A DNA stretch of 64,000 nucleotides from Streptomyces sp. MP131-18 (GTDB taxonomy: Bacteria > Actinomycetota > Actinomycetes > Streptomycetales > Streptomycetaceae), in NCBI RefSeq assembly GCF_001984575.1, contig NZ_LZNS01000001.1:5421933-5485932 (forward strand), read 5' to 3'. The position numbers and the translations under genes were made by a program. The notes beneath the pieces are model-generated. The model was not told where the DNA came from. It worked only from the letters and a program-made list of their open reading frames with translations, and did not search any database. Every line of letters starts with the position of its first letter. Position 1 is the stretch's first letter. Of this stretch, positions 1 through 12,600 are shown one piece after another.

Positions 1-640
1 TGGGCGGCTGTGGCGGGGGCGTGCTGGTTGATGAGGGTGAAGTGGTTGCCCGCGACGGTGCGGGTGGTGGTGATGTGGGGAAGGCCGGTCTGCCAGCCGT
101 TCGGTGCCGGGTCCGCTCCCGGCGGCAGGGGCATGGGTTCCGAGGCGCGCAGGAGCAGGGTCGGGAAGGGGACGGGGGCGGGCGTCCAGGTGCGGAGGAG
201 CCGTTCCGTCCAGGCGTAGGCGGACAGGCCGGCGCCGGTGTAGCCGTCCGTGAGGTGTTCGCGTTCGTAAAGGCCGTGCCACAGGTGGGGCAGGAGGCCG
301 CGGGCGGTGGGTGACTCCAGGATGTAGGTGTCCAGGAGGACGACGGCCCGCACGGGCGTGCCATGGGCGGCGAGGTGGCGGGCCGTCTCGTGGGCGAGGA
401 TGCCGCCGGACGACGTTCCCAGGAGGACCACCGGCTGTGTGGGGGCGCCAACGGCCAGAGCCAGGCCCTCGACGAGCGCCTCCCGGGTGGCGGGCAGTTC
501 CTCGTCGGCACGGAAGCCGGGGGGCGTCAGACAGGTGACGGCCCAGTCGTCCGGGAGCGCCTGGGTGAGGGCGGCGTAGGTGTGAGGCCCGGTCAGGGGC
601 ACGATGGGGGCCACACAGACGAGGTGGGAGCCCGAGGCGC
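1..640 (-). other. PKS C-terminal thioesterase domain (nearly complete)
   Basis: An alpha/beta-hydrolase release domain follows the last ACP. The nucleophile elbow is GTSSGG with Ser4405, a candidate acid lies in VVLLDTY, and the catalytic His4528 sits in GNHF, 14 codons before the window edge. Type I TE domains hydrolyse or cyclise the finished chain. With a free 5-hydroxyl and a 3-keto group, delta-lactone formation is chemically plausible. Only the last few residues are missing. Confidence 0.88.
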
Positions 641-3600
641 CGGTGCCGGTGCCGGCGGCGAGCCGTTCCACGGTGGGCGGAACGGGCCCGCTGCTCCTGG
701 GCCGGAGGGCCGCCAGGCCGAGGAGCAGGCTTTCGGCCTCGTCCAAGCGCCCCGTCCGCACGGCGTCGCGGTGGAGTTCTGCGACCAGGTCGGGCGCCGG
801 GGCTCCGCCGCTGCCGCTCTCCTCGGCCCGCGGCGAGGCGAGGTGGTCGAGGAGGTGGCCGGCCAGGTCGGCAGGGGTGGGATGCAGGAGGACGACGGTG
901 CTGGGCAGCGCCGTGTCCAGCACCGCGGCGAGCCGGTTGCGCAGGTCGACCGACGCCAGCGAGTCCATGCCGTGGTCGGGGAACGCCGCGTGCTCGTCGA
1001 GCGCCTCCGCGGACGCGTGGCCGAGCACTGCCGCGGCCTCGTTCCGCACCAGGTCGACGAGCAGTTGCCGCCGCCCGGCGGGCGGGGCAGCCCGCAGCCG
1101 TTGCGTGAACCGGCCGTCGCCGCTCGCCGCCGCGGGCGCGGTCTGTGCCTCGGACAGCTCGTCGAAGAACGCGCTCGGTCCGTTCGCGGTCGCGACGGAA
1201 AGGTAGCGTACCCAGTCGATGTCGGCGATCGTCAGCGCGGTCTCCTCCTCGTGCAGGGCCTGGGCGAGGCCGGCCAGCGCCAGCTCGCCGTCGAGGAACG
1301 ACATGCCGCTGCGCAGGAGTTGCTCGCCGTCCTGCTCGCTCATCTGCCCGCGCGCCTCCTGCCAGGGGCTGCACGAGAGGGCCGTCGCGCAGGCGCCGCG
1401 GGCGCGGCGCTGCGCCGCCAGCGCCCCCAGATAGGCGTCGGCGACCGCCTGTGCCGCGTGGTGGCCGATGCCCCAGACACCGGCCATCGACGAGAACATC
1501 ACGAAGGCGTCCAGACCGGAGTCGTCGAGCAGTTCGTCGAGGTGCGCGGCCCCCGCCACCTTGGCGTGCGCGGCGTCGGCGAAGTGCGCCGGACCCGAGG
1601 TGCCGATCGGCCCGAGAACGCGCGTTCCGGCCGTGTGCATGACGGCGCGCACCGGGCGGCCGTCCGCCGCGAGCCGGTCGAGAACGGTGGCCACGTCCTT
1701 CCGGTCGGTCAGATCGCACGGCACCACCTCGACGGACGCCCCCTGGGCGCTCAGCTCCGCCGCGAGAGCGATCGTGCCGGGTGCCGCCGCGCCGCGCCGG
1801 CTCGTCAGCACCAGGTGCCCCGCGCCCTGCCGGGCCAGCCACCGGGCGACGCGGCTGCCGAGCGCCCCGGTGCCGCCCGTCACCAGCGTCGTGCCGCCTG
1901 GCGCCCAGGTGCTGGGCGAGCCGGCTCGTGCCGGTGCCCGCACAAGGCGCCGGACGAGGACGCCCGAGGACCGCACCGCGGCCTGGTTCTCCCCGGAACC
2001 CGTGGTGAGCAGCGCGGCGAACCGCCGGGCCGTCCGGGTGTCGAGCCGCTCCGGGAGGTCGGCCAGGCCGCCCCGCAGGGACGGCGCCTCCACGGCCGCC
2101 GTCCGGCCGAGCCCGAGGACCATGGCCTGCCGCGGGTGGCGCACGGGGTCGGCCGCCCCGGTCGAGACCGCGCCGCGGGTCACCATCCACAGCGGCACCT
2201 CGGCGCCGGACTCCATCAGCGCCCGGATCAGGGACACGGTCAGCGCCAGGCCGGTGGGCAGCGCCGTTCCGCCGCAGTCCGTCTCCTCGGCCGCCGCGAG
2301 CAGCGACAGCACTCCGGCCGCCCGGTGGACGTCGCCGAGCCGTTCCGCGAGCTTCCCGGGATCGGTGCAGGTCCCGTCGACGACCACCCGGCGTGCCTCG
2401 GCGCCGTGCGCGGCGAGCGCGGCCAGCACGTCGGCACCGTCGGCACCGTCCGTGGTGAGGACGAGCCAGGTACCGGTCAGTGACGGGTCGGCGGGGACGC
2501 GCAGTGGTGTCCACACCGTCCGGTAGCGCCGCGTGCTGGTCCGGGTGTGCCGGTCCTGCCTCCCGCGCCACGCGGACAGCGCCGGGAGGACCGAGCCGAG
2601 CGCCGCCCTGTCCTCCTCGCCTTCGAGGCCGATCAGCGCGGCGACCGCGGCAGGGTCTCCCCGGCCCACGGCGTCCCACAGCGGCTCGTCGGCGGAGCCG
2701 GGCGCGCCCGCCTGGCCGACCGGGCCGGGCGCCGCGACGGTCGGGGCGGTCGGGGCGGTCCAGTAGGACTCGTGCTGGAAGGCGTAGGTGGGCAGGTCCA
2801 CCGTGCGTCCGCCGGCGAGCACCGCGCTCCAGTCGACGGGCGCGCCGTGGGCGTACGCCTCCCCGAGCGAGCGCAGGACCCGGTCCCATCCGCCGTCGTC
2901 CCGGCGCAGCGTGCCGAGGGCGAGCGCCGGGCTGTCCGCGCTTTCGACGATGTCGCTGATGCCGATCGAGAGCACCGGATGCGGGCTGATCTCGATCATG
3001 AACCCGTGCCCCTCGTGCACGAGGCCCGTCATCGTCTCGGCGAACGACACGGTCTCCCGCAGATTGCGGCACCAGTACCGGGCGTCCAGTTCCTCCGTGT
3101 CCAGACGGCCGCCGGTCACCGTGGACCAGAACGGCACCTCGGACGGGCCGGGCCGCACCGGGGCCAGCACATCGAGCAGCTCGGCCTCGATCCGGTCCGT
3201 GTGCGCCGAGTGGGCGGCGAAGTCCACCCCTTCCAACCACCAGCGCATGATCCCGGCCTTGGACAGGCCCCGCTCGACCTCGCGGAGGGCGGCCGGATCA
3301 CCGGAGAGCGTCACGGTCCTCGGTCCGTTGACCACCGCGATCGACACCGCGCCGGACACCCCGTCCATGAGCGGCCGCACCTGTTCCTGCGAGGCCATCA
3401 CCGACATCATCGCGCCGCTTCCGGACAGGCGTTCGCGGATGAGGCGGCTGCGCAGGGCGACCACGCGGGCGCCGTCGTCCAGCGAAAGGCCGCCGCTGAC
3501 GCAGGCGGCGGCGATCTCGCCCTGGGAGTGACCGACGACGGCGGCCGGTTCGACCCCGAAGGAGCGCCAGAGGGCGGCGAGCGAGACCATGACCGACCAC

Positions 3601-6600
3601 AGCACGGGTTGCAGGACGTCGGGCCGGCCCTCGACCGGCGGGGCGCCTAGCTCGCCGCGCATCACGTCGGTGGGCGACCAGTCGAGGTACGGGGCCAGCG
3701 CCGCCTCGCACTCGCCGATGCGGGCCGCGAAGACGGGAGAGGCGTCGAGCAGTTCCGCGGCCATTCCGCGCCACGCCGCGTCCTGCCCGGGGAACACGAA
3801 GACCACCGGGCCCCGCCCGGGGGCCGTTCCCCGGAGCACGCCGGGGTGGGAGGTGCCCTCGGCGAGGGCCGCGAGGCCCCCGCGCAGCGTCGCCTGGTCG
3901 TCGCCGACCAGCACCGCCCGGTGCTCGAACGCGGTGCGGGTCGTCGCCAGCGAGTACCCGATGTCCACCGGCCGCAGCACGGGGCGGTCGTCCAGGTGGG
4001 AGTCCAGGTGGGCGAGCAGTTCCGCGGCCTGGCCGCGCAGCGCGCCGGCCGATTTGCCGGCCAGCGGCCAGGCCACCGGGCCTTCCGCGGCCGGTGCCGG
4101 GGCCTGCGCCGGGGCCTGCGCCGAGACCGGTGCCGGGGCGTGCGCCGGGGCCTGCTCCAGGACGACGTGCGCGTTCGTCCCGCTCATCCCGAATGCCGAC
4201 ACCCCGCACCGCCGCGGACGGCCGAGTTCGGGCCACGGGGCCGGCTCGGTCAGCAGGCCGACCGCGCCCGCGTCCCAGTCGATGCGGGAGGACGGCGTGG
4301 CGACGTGCAGCGTCTTCGGCAGCCTGCCGTGCCGCAGCGCCATCACCATCTTGATGACGCCCGCGACTCCGGCGGCGACCTGGGTGTGCCCGATGTTGGA
4401 CTTGACCGAGCCGACCAGCAGCGGCGGGCTGTCGCCGCGGTCCTGACCGTAGGTGGCAAGCAGTGCGTGCGCCTCGATCGGATCGCCGAGCGCCGTGCCC
4501 GTTCCGTGTGCCTCGACGGCGTCGACGTCGGACGCCGCGAGCCCGCTGTTGGCGAGGGCCTGCCGGATGACCCGCTGCTGCGCCGGGCCGCTCGGCGCCG
4601 TAAGACCGTTGGAGGCGCCGTCGGAGTTCATCGCCGATCCGCGGACGAGCGCCAGCACCCGGTGGCCGTTCCTTACCGCGTCCGACAGCCGTTCGAGGAC
4701 CAGGAGACCGGCGCCTTCCGCGATGCCCATGCCGTCCGCCGACTCGGCGAACGCCTTGCACCGCCCGTCGGGTGCCGTGACCCGGTGCCTGCTCAGGGAG
4801 ACCAGGGTGTCGGGGCCGGTCAGCACCGTCGCGCCGCCGGCGAGTGCCAGGGTGCTCTCCCCGGCACGCAGCGACTGGCAGGCCATGTGCAGCGCGACCA
4901 GCGACGCCGAACAGGCCGTGTCCACGGTCACGGTCGGCCCCTGGAAGTCGAACAGGTAGGCGATGCGGCCCGACAGCACGCTGGGGATCGTGCCGGTGAG
5001 CTGGTACCCGTCGGAGTCCGTCGACGCCCCCGCGCCGTGCTGCTGGGCGGTTGCCGAGACGAACGTGCCGGTCGTGCTGCCCCGCAGGGACGTCGGGTCG
5101 AGCCCGGCGCGTTCGAACGCCTCCCAGGCGAGCTCAAGCAGTATGCGCTGCTGCGGGTCCATCGACGTCGCCTCGCGCGGCGAGATGCCGAAGAAGCCCG
5201 CGTCGAACTCGTCGGCGCCGTCCAGGAATCCCCCCGCCGCCGAGTAGGTCGTGCCCGTGCGGCCCGGGTCGGGGTGGTAGAGGCCCGGGTCCCAGCCGCG
5301 GTCGGCGGGCAGCGGGGACACGGCGTCCGTGCCCGCGATCAGCAGCTCCCACAGCTGCCGGGGCGAGCGCACCCCGCCGGGGAAGCGGCAGCTCATTCCG
5401 ATGATCGCGATGGGTTCCGCATCGGAGCCCCGGGCCACCGCACCGCCCGCCGGGGCCGGGGCCGGGGCCGGTGTCGGCCGCTCGTCGGCCCCGCCGCCCA
5501 GTTCGGCCCGCAGGTGGGCGGCGAGCGCTTCCGGCGTCGGATGGTCGTAGACCAGGGTCGAGGGCAGGTTCAGCCCCGTCCGCTTCCGCAGGGAGTGCCG
5601 CAACTGGCCGGTCGTCAGGGAGTCGAAGCCCATGTCCTTGAACGTCCGCCCCTCCGCGCCCACCACCGGGCCCCGGTGCCCGAGCACCGCCGCGGCCTGC
5701 TCGCGCACCAGCCGCAGCAGGTCGGTGGCCGGTCCGGCCGGCAGGTCGAAGCCGGTACCGGTGGCGGAGGCGGCCCGGCGGGCGGCCGGGACCAGTCCGC
5801 GGAAGACGGCGGGCACGGTGTCGCGCGCCCGCAGCGCGGCCCGGTCGACACGTGCGGCGACGACGGACGCCTCGCCCGCCGCGCCCGCGGCGTCGAACCA
5901 GGCAAGTCCCTGCTCGGTGGAGAGCACCGGCAGTCCCGCCGCGGCGATCCTGTGCACCTGCGCGGCGCTCAGCCCCGCGGACATACCGGCGTCCCTAGGC
6001 CACGGCCCCCAGCCGACGGACAGGCCCGGGAGCCCGTCCGCGGCGCGCCGCTGCGCCAGCGCGTCGAGGAACGCGTTCGCCGCGGAGTAGCCGGCCTGTC
6101 CCGCGTTGCCCAGGACGCCGAACACCGACGAGAACATCACGAACGCCGTCGGGCCGCGGTCGCGGGTGAGTTCGTGCAGATGCCAGGCGCCGTCCAGCTT
6201 CGGGCGGAACACGGTGTCCAGCCGGTCGGGTGTCAGCGTTCCGACCAATCCGTCGTCGAGCACACCGGCGGCGTGCACCACACCGGTCAGCGGGTGCTCG
6301 GCCGGGATCGCCGCCAGCAGCGCGGCCACGGCGGCGCGGTCCGAGACGTCGCAGGCGGCGGCGACCACCCGCGCGCCGTGCCCGGTCAGTTCGGCGACCA
6401 GTTCCGCGGCGCCCTCGGCGCGGGCGCCCCGGCGGCCGGCCAGCACCAGGTGACGCACCCCGTGCACGGTGACCAGGTGCCGGGCGACCAGCGCGCCGAG
6501 CCCGCCGAGGCCGCCGGTGATCAGCACGGTGCCGTCGCCGTCCCACACCGTGCCGGGGGCCGCCGGCCGCGGTCCGGCGGCGGGGGCGAGGCGGGGCACG

Positions 6601-9600
6601 AGCAACTTACCGGCGCGCAGTGCCAGTTCGGGTTCACCGCAGTCGAGCGCCGCACGCAGCACCGTCCCCGGATCGCCGTCGTCCGCAGGGTCCACGTCGA
6701 GCAGCACGAAGCGGCCGGGGCTCTCCTCCCGGGCCGAACGCACCAGCCCCCACACGGCGGCCGCCACCACGTCCGGGGTTTCGCCGGACGTGGTCGCCAC
6801 CGCCCCCCGGGTCACGAACACCAGTTGGGGGAGCGGGCCTCCGTCGTCCTCGTCGTCCAGGCGCTGCCGCAGCACGTCGAGCACGGACGCGGTGACATCA
6901 CGGACCGCCTCCGGTACCGGCAGCCCGGCGGGCACGGTGACCGGAACCAGCACCGCCGCTCCGTCCGCCCCGTCCGCTCCGTCAGCGACGCGGTCGTGGC
7001 CCCCGGCGTCCGGCACCGGGGCGGGCAGCCAGTCCAGGCGCAGCAGCGGCTGCGTGAACGTGGTCGCCGCGGTCGCCGCGGCGGGAACGTCCCGCGGGCG
7101 CAGCCGCAGCGAGCGCACGGACAGCACAGGGTCGCCCGCGGCGTCCGCCGCGGACAGCGTGACCGTGTCATCGCCCGTCCGGCTCATCCGCACCCGCAGC
7201 ACGGACGCGCCGGCGGCGTGCAGGGACACCCCGGCCCAGGCGAACGGCAGCCACCGGTCCTCCGCATCGTCGAGCCCGGCCGGCGGCACGAGGTGCAGCG
7301 CCGCCGCCAGCAGCGCGGGGTGCAGGCGGAAGGCGTCGGCGTCGTCGGCGACGTGCTCCGGGAGCACGATCTCGGCCAGCACCTCGTCACCGGCTTCCCA
7401 GGCCGCCCTGAGTCCGGGGGGCGCCGGCTCGTGGAAGCCCTCCAGGTCGACCGGAACGGCGTTCGCGGGCGGCCACGCCTGCCCGTCCGCGGTGCCGACC
7501 GCGGCCGTGCCCCGCGCGAGTGTTCCGGTGGCGTGCAGTGTCCATGGCGTGTCCGGCGGGTCGGCGGGGCGCGCATAGACGTTCAGGGTGCGCCGGCCGT
7601 CGTCGCCCGGGCCGCCGATCGCCGCCTGGACCCGTACCTCGCCCCGGCCCCGCGCGGGCAGCACCAGCGGTGCGGCCAGGGTGAGTTCCTCAAGGAGGCC
7701 GCAGCCGGCCTCGTCGCCCGCCCGTACCGCCAGCTCCAGGAAGCCGGTCGCGGGGAAGACCGCCTGACCGTTCTCCACGTGGTCGGCCAGCCACGGCTGC
7801 GCCGTCACCGACAGCAGGCCGGTGCACAGCAGGCCGCCGGTCTCCGGCCGTTCCACGGCCGCGCCGAGCAGCGGGTGCTCCAGGCGGTCCAGCCCCGCGG
7901 AGACCACGCCGGCCGACGGGCCCCGGCCGGCGGCCGACGTCCAGTACCGGTCCCGCTGGAACGCGTAGACCGGCAGCTCGACGCGGCGCGCGCCGGTCCC
8001 GGCGAACAGTCCGGCCCACCGCACCGGCACGCCCCGAACGTACAGCCGGGCGACCGCCGTCAGCGCCGTGGTCTCCTCGCCCTGGTCCTTGCCGAGCAGC
8101 GGCACCGTCTCCGCGCCGGCGACTTCGGCCGGCACGTCCTGCGCCAGTACGTCCTGCGCCAGCACGGACAGCGTCGCGTCCGGGCCGAGTTCGAGGAAGA
8201 CGCGGGCGCCGGCCGCCGCCGCGGCGCCGACCGCGTCGGCGAACCGCACGGTCTGCCCGACGTGCCGCACCCAGTAGTCGGGGGTGCGGATCTGCTCGTC
8301 CTGGAGCCGTTCGCCGGTGACGGTCGAGACGATCGGGATGCGCGGCTCGGCGAAGGCCAGGCCCTCGACGACCGCACGGAAGCCGTCCAGCATCGGCGTC
8401 ATCAGCGGGGAGTGGAACGGGTGTCCGACGCGCAGTCGCGTCGTCCTGCGTCCTTCGGCCGCGAACCGGTCCGCGATCGCCCGCACCGCGTCGGCGTCGC
8501 CCGACACGACCACCGCCCGGGGGCCGTTGACCGCGGCGAGCCCCACCCGGTCCTCGGCACCGGCGAGCAGCGGCACCACCTCGTTCTCGGCCGCCTCAAG
8601 CGCGATCATGGCGCCGCCCTCCGGCAGCGCCTGCATCAGCCGTCCGCGGGCGGCGACGAGTGTGCACGCGTCGGGCAGGGAGAGCACCCCGGCCACGTGC
8701 GCCGCCGCGATCTCGCCGACCGAGTGCCCGAGCAGCAGATCCGGCGCGGCACCCCACGACTCCACCAGCCGGAAGAGGGCCACTTCCAGGGCGAACAGCG
8801 CCGGCTGGGCGTATTCGGTACGGCTCAGCAGTCCCGTTTCGTCGCCGAACACCACCTCGCGCAACGGCCGTTCGAGCTCGCCGTCCAGCAGCGTGCAGAC
8901 CTCGTCCCACGCCGCCGCGAACACCGGGAACGCCGCGTGGAGTTCGCGCCCCATACCCGGCCGCTGCGCGCCCTGGCCGGCGAACAGCCACGCCGACAGG
9001 CCCGGGTCGCCCACCGCCGTGCCCTCCGCGACCCGCACGGGCTGCCCGGCGCCGTCCGCCGCGGCCAGGAGCACCGCCCGGCACTCGAGATCGGAACGCG
9101 TCGTCGCCAGCGAGTATCCGATGTCCTGTGCCGCCGCGCCGGTGGCGGTCACGAACGCGGCCAGCCGGCCCAGTTGCGCCTGAAGCGCCGCCTCGGTGCG
9201 GGCCGACACCGGCCACGGCACCACGTGCGGCCCGGCCGCCGCCGGCGGCCCGACGGGCGGCACCGCCCGGTCCTCCGGCGGCTGTTCGACGATCACGTGC
9301 GCATTGGTGCCGCTGATTCCGAACGACGACACGCCCGCCCGGCGGGGCCGCGCGGCCCGCGGCCACGGGGTGGACGCGGTGAGCAGTTCCACCGCGCCGG
9401 CCGACCAGTCCACCTGCGCGGACGGCGCGTCCACGTGCAGCGTCCTGGGCACCACACCGTGCCGCATCGCCAGGACCATCTTGATGACGCCCGCGACACC
9501 GGCGGCGGCCTGCGTGTGCCCGATATTGGACTTGAGCGAGCCGAGCAGCAGCGGGCGGTCCTGCGCGCGGCCCTGCCCGTAGGTGGCGAGGAGCGCCTGG

Positions 9601-12600
9601 GCCTCGATCGGGTCGCCCAGCCGGGTGCCGGTGCCGTGGCCCTCCACCGCGTCCACGTCCGAGGGGAGCAGGCCCGCACCGGCCAGGGCCTGGCCGATGA
9701 CCTGCTGCTGCGAGGTCCCGCTCGGGGCGGTCAGCCCGTTCGACGCCCCGTCCGAGTTGACCGCGGAACCGCGCAGTACCGCCAGCACCCGGTGGCCGGC
9801 CCGGACGGCGTCGGACAGCCGTTCCAGCACCAGGACGCCCACGCCCTCGGACCAGCCGGTGCCGTCGGCGGACTCCGCGTACGCCTTGCAGCGGCCGTCG
9901 GGCGACAGGCCGCCCTGCCGGGCGAACTCCACGAAGATCCCCGGCTCCGACATGACGGTGACGCCGCCCGCCAGCGCCAGGGAGCACTCGCCGCCGCGCA
10001 GCGCCTGTGCCGCCAGGTGCAGCGCCACGAGTGACGAGGAGCACGCCGTGTCCACGGTCAGCGCGGGCCCGCGCAGCCCCAGCGCGTAGGCGACCCGGCC
10101 GGACAGGACGCTCGGCGAGGTACCGGTCAGCACATAGCCCTCCGCGGCGCCCGAACTGTCCTGTAGCCGGGGACCGTAGTCCTGCGCCATCGCCCCCACG
10201 AACACGCCGGTCCGGCTGCCGTGCAGTGACGACGGGGCGATCCCGGCCCGTTCCACCGCCTCCCAGCTCACTTCGAGCGCCAGCCGCTGCTGCGGGTCCA
10301 TGGCCTCCGCCTCGCGCGGCGAGATCCCGAACAGGGCCGCGTCGAAACGGTCCGCGTCGTACAGGAAGCCGCCCGGCCTGCCGGTCGCCAGCAGCTCCGG
10401 CGCCCACCCGCGGTCGGTGGGCATGCCGGAGACGGCGTCGGTCTCGCCCGCCACCAGGTCCCACAGTTCCTCGGGCGAGGTCACCCCGCCCGGGTAGCGG
10501 CAGGCCATGCCCACGACGACCACAGGATCGTCCGCCGGAACGGTGCGGGGGGCCGCCGGGACGCCGCCGGCCGCGGGTCCTGTGAACCCGGCGGCCAGGT
10601 GGTCGGCGAACCGGTCGGGGGTGGGATGGTCGAACAGCGCGGTGTTGGCCACGGGCAGTCCGGTGACGTTCTTCAGCCGGGTCACCAGCTCCACGGTCAT
10701 CGCCGAATCGAAGCCCAGTTCCTTGAAGGACAGCGCCGGGTTCACCCGCTCCGCGGAGGCGGAGCCCAGCACCACCGCCGTCTCCGCACGGACCAGCCGT
10801 CCCAGGTCGGCGCGCGTCCGCGGAACGCCGGGCTCCGTTCCCGGCCCCTCAGGCTCCGGCTCCGGCTCCGGCTCCTGAGCGTGCCCGGTCACCAACGGCG
10901 CGGCACCACCGGCCGGTTCCGCCAGCCAGTACCGCTCCCGCTGGAAGGCGTACGTCGGCAGCGGCACCCGCCGGGCGCCCGTCCCGGCGAACGCCCTCGA
11001 CCAGTCCACCGGCACCCCGCGGACGAACACCTCCGCCAGGCAGGTCAGGAACCGTTCCTTCCCGCCCCGGTCCCGGCGCAGCGTGCCGACGGCGACCGCC
11101 CGGCCGCCCTCCGCGTCGATGACCTCCTGCACCGCGGCGGTCAGCACCGGGTGGGAGCTGACCTCGACGAAGACCCGGTGGTCCTGGCCGAGCAACGCCC
11201 GGACGGCCGGTTCGAAGCCGACGGTCTGCCGCAGGTTGCGGTACCAGTACTCGCCGTCCATGCCGGTGGTGTCCAGCCATGTGCCGGTCACCGTGGAGAA
11301 CAACGGCACCTCGGCCCGCCGCGGGCGGATGCCCGCCAGCGTGGCCGGCAACTCCTCACGCACCCGCTCCGCCTGCGCCGAGTGCGAGGCGTAGTCGATC
11401 GCGATCCGCCGCGCCCGCACGCCCGCGCCCGCCAGTTCCCCGGACAGCGCCTCCAGCGCCGCCAGATCGCCGGAGACCGCCACCGAGGCCGGCCCGTTCA
11501 ACGCCGCGACCGACAGCCGGCCGTTCCAGGGCGACAGCCACGCCTCCACCTCGGCCCGCGGCAACGGCACCGACAGCATGCCGCCCGCCCCCGACAGGTG
11601 GGCGGCGATCGTCCGGCCGCGCAGGGCCACCACCCGGGCCGCGTCCTCGAGGGACAGCGCACCGGCCACGCACGCCGCCGCGATCTCCCCCTGGGAGTGG
11701 CCCAGCACCGCGTCCGGGACCACCCCGTGCGCCTGCCACAGCGCCGCGAGGGAGACCATGACCGCCCAGGACGCGGGCTGGACCACGTCCACCCGCTCCA
11801 GCGAAGGGGCCCCCGCGGCCTGCCGCAGCACCTCGGGCAGCGACCAGTCCACATGGGGCGCGAGCGCGGCGGCGCACTCGGCCAGCCGTTCGGCGAACAC
11901 CTCGGACTCCGCCATCAACCGGACGCCCATACCGGTCCACTGCGAACCCTGCCCAGGGAAGACGAACACCGTCCTGCCCTCGACGTCGGCGACTCCGCGC
12001 ACCAGGCCCGGCGCTGACTCGCCGTCGGCCAGCGCCGTCAGCGCGCCGGGGGCGCCGCCAGGACCGCCGGACGGGAGAACGACGGCGCGGTGCCGGAAGG
12101 TGCTGGTCCGGCTGCCGGCCAGGGAGAAACCGACGTCCACCGGGTCGAGTCGCGGGTTCTCCGCCAGCTGGGACGCGAGGCGGGCGGCCTGCGCGCGGAG
12201 CGCGTCGTGGGTCCGGCCCGACAGCGGCCACGGTACGGGGCCACCCGCCGCGGAAGCACGGTCCGCGGCCGGGGCCGCGTTCCCCGGCGTCTGCGGCGTC
12301 TGCGGCGTTCGCGGCTTCCGCTCGGCGGCGGACACGATCAGGTGGCAGTTGGTGCCCCCGATGCCGAACGACGACACACCGGCCAGTGCCCGGCCCTCGC
12401 GGTAGGGCCAGGGACGGGCAGACGTCACCACGTCCACGCGCCACTCGTCGAAGCGGATCAGCGGGTTGGGCCGTTCGAAGCCCAGGCTCGGCGGCAAGGC
12501 GCCGTTCCGCAGCGACAGCGCGACCTTCACGAGGCCGACGATGCCGGCGGCGCCCTCCAGATGCCCCACGTTCGTCTTCGCCGAACCGACCAGCAGCGGG

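Noticed and set aside
363..10034. Very long open frames on the plus strand (up to about 2000 codons)
   Set aside because: They mirror the PKS gene. Their translations are Arg/Gly/Pro/Ala-rich without domains, while the minus strand gives a perfect domain series.
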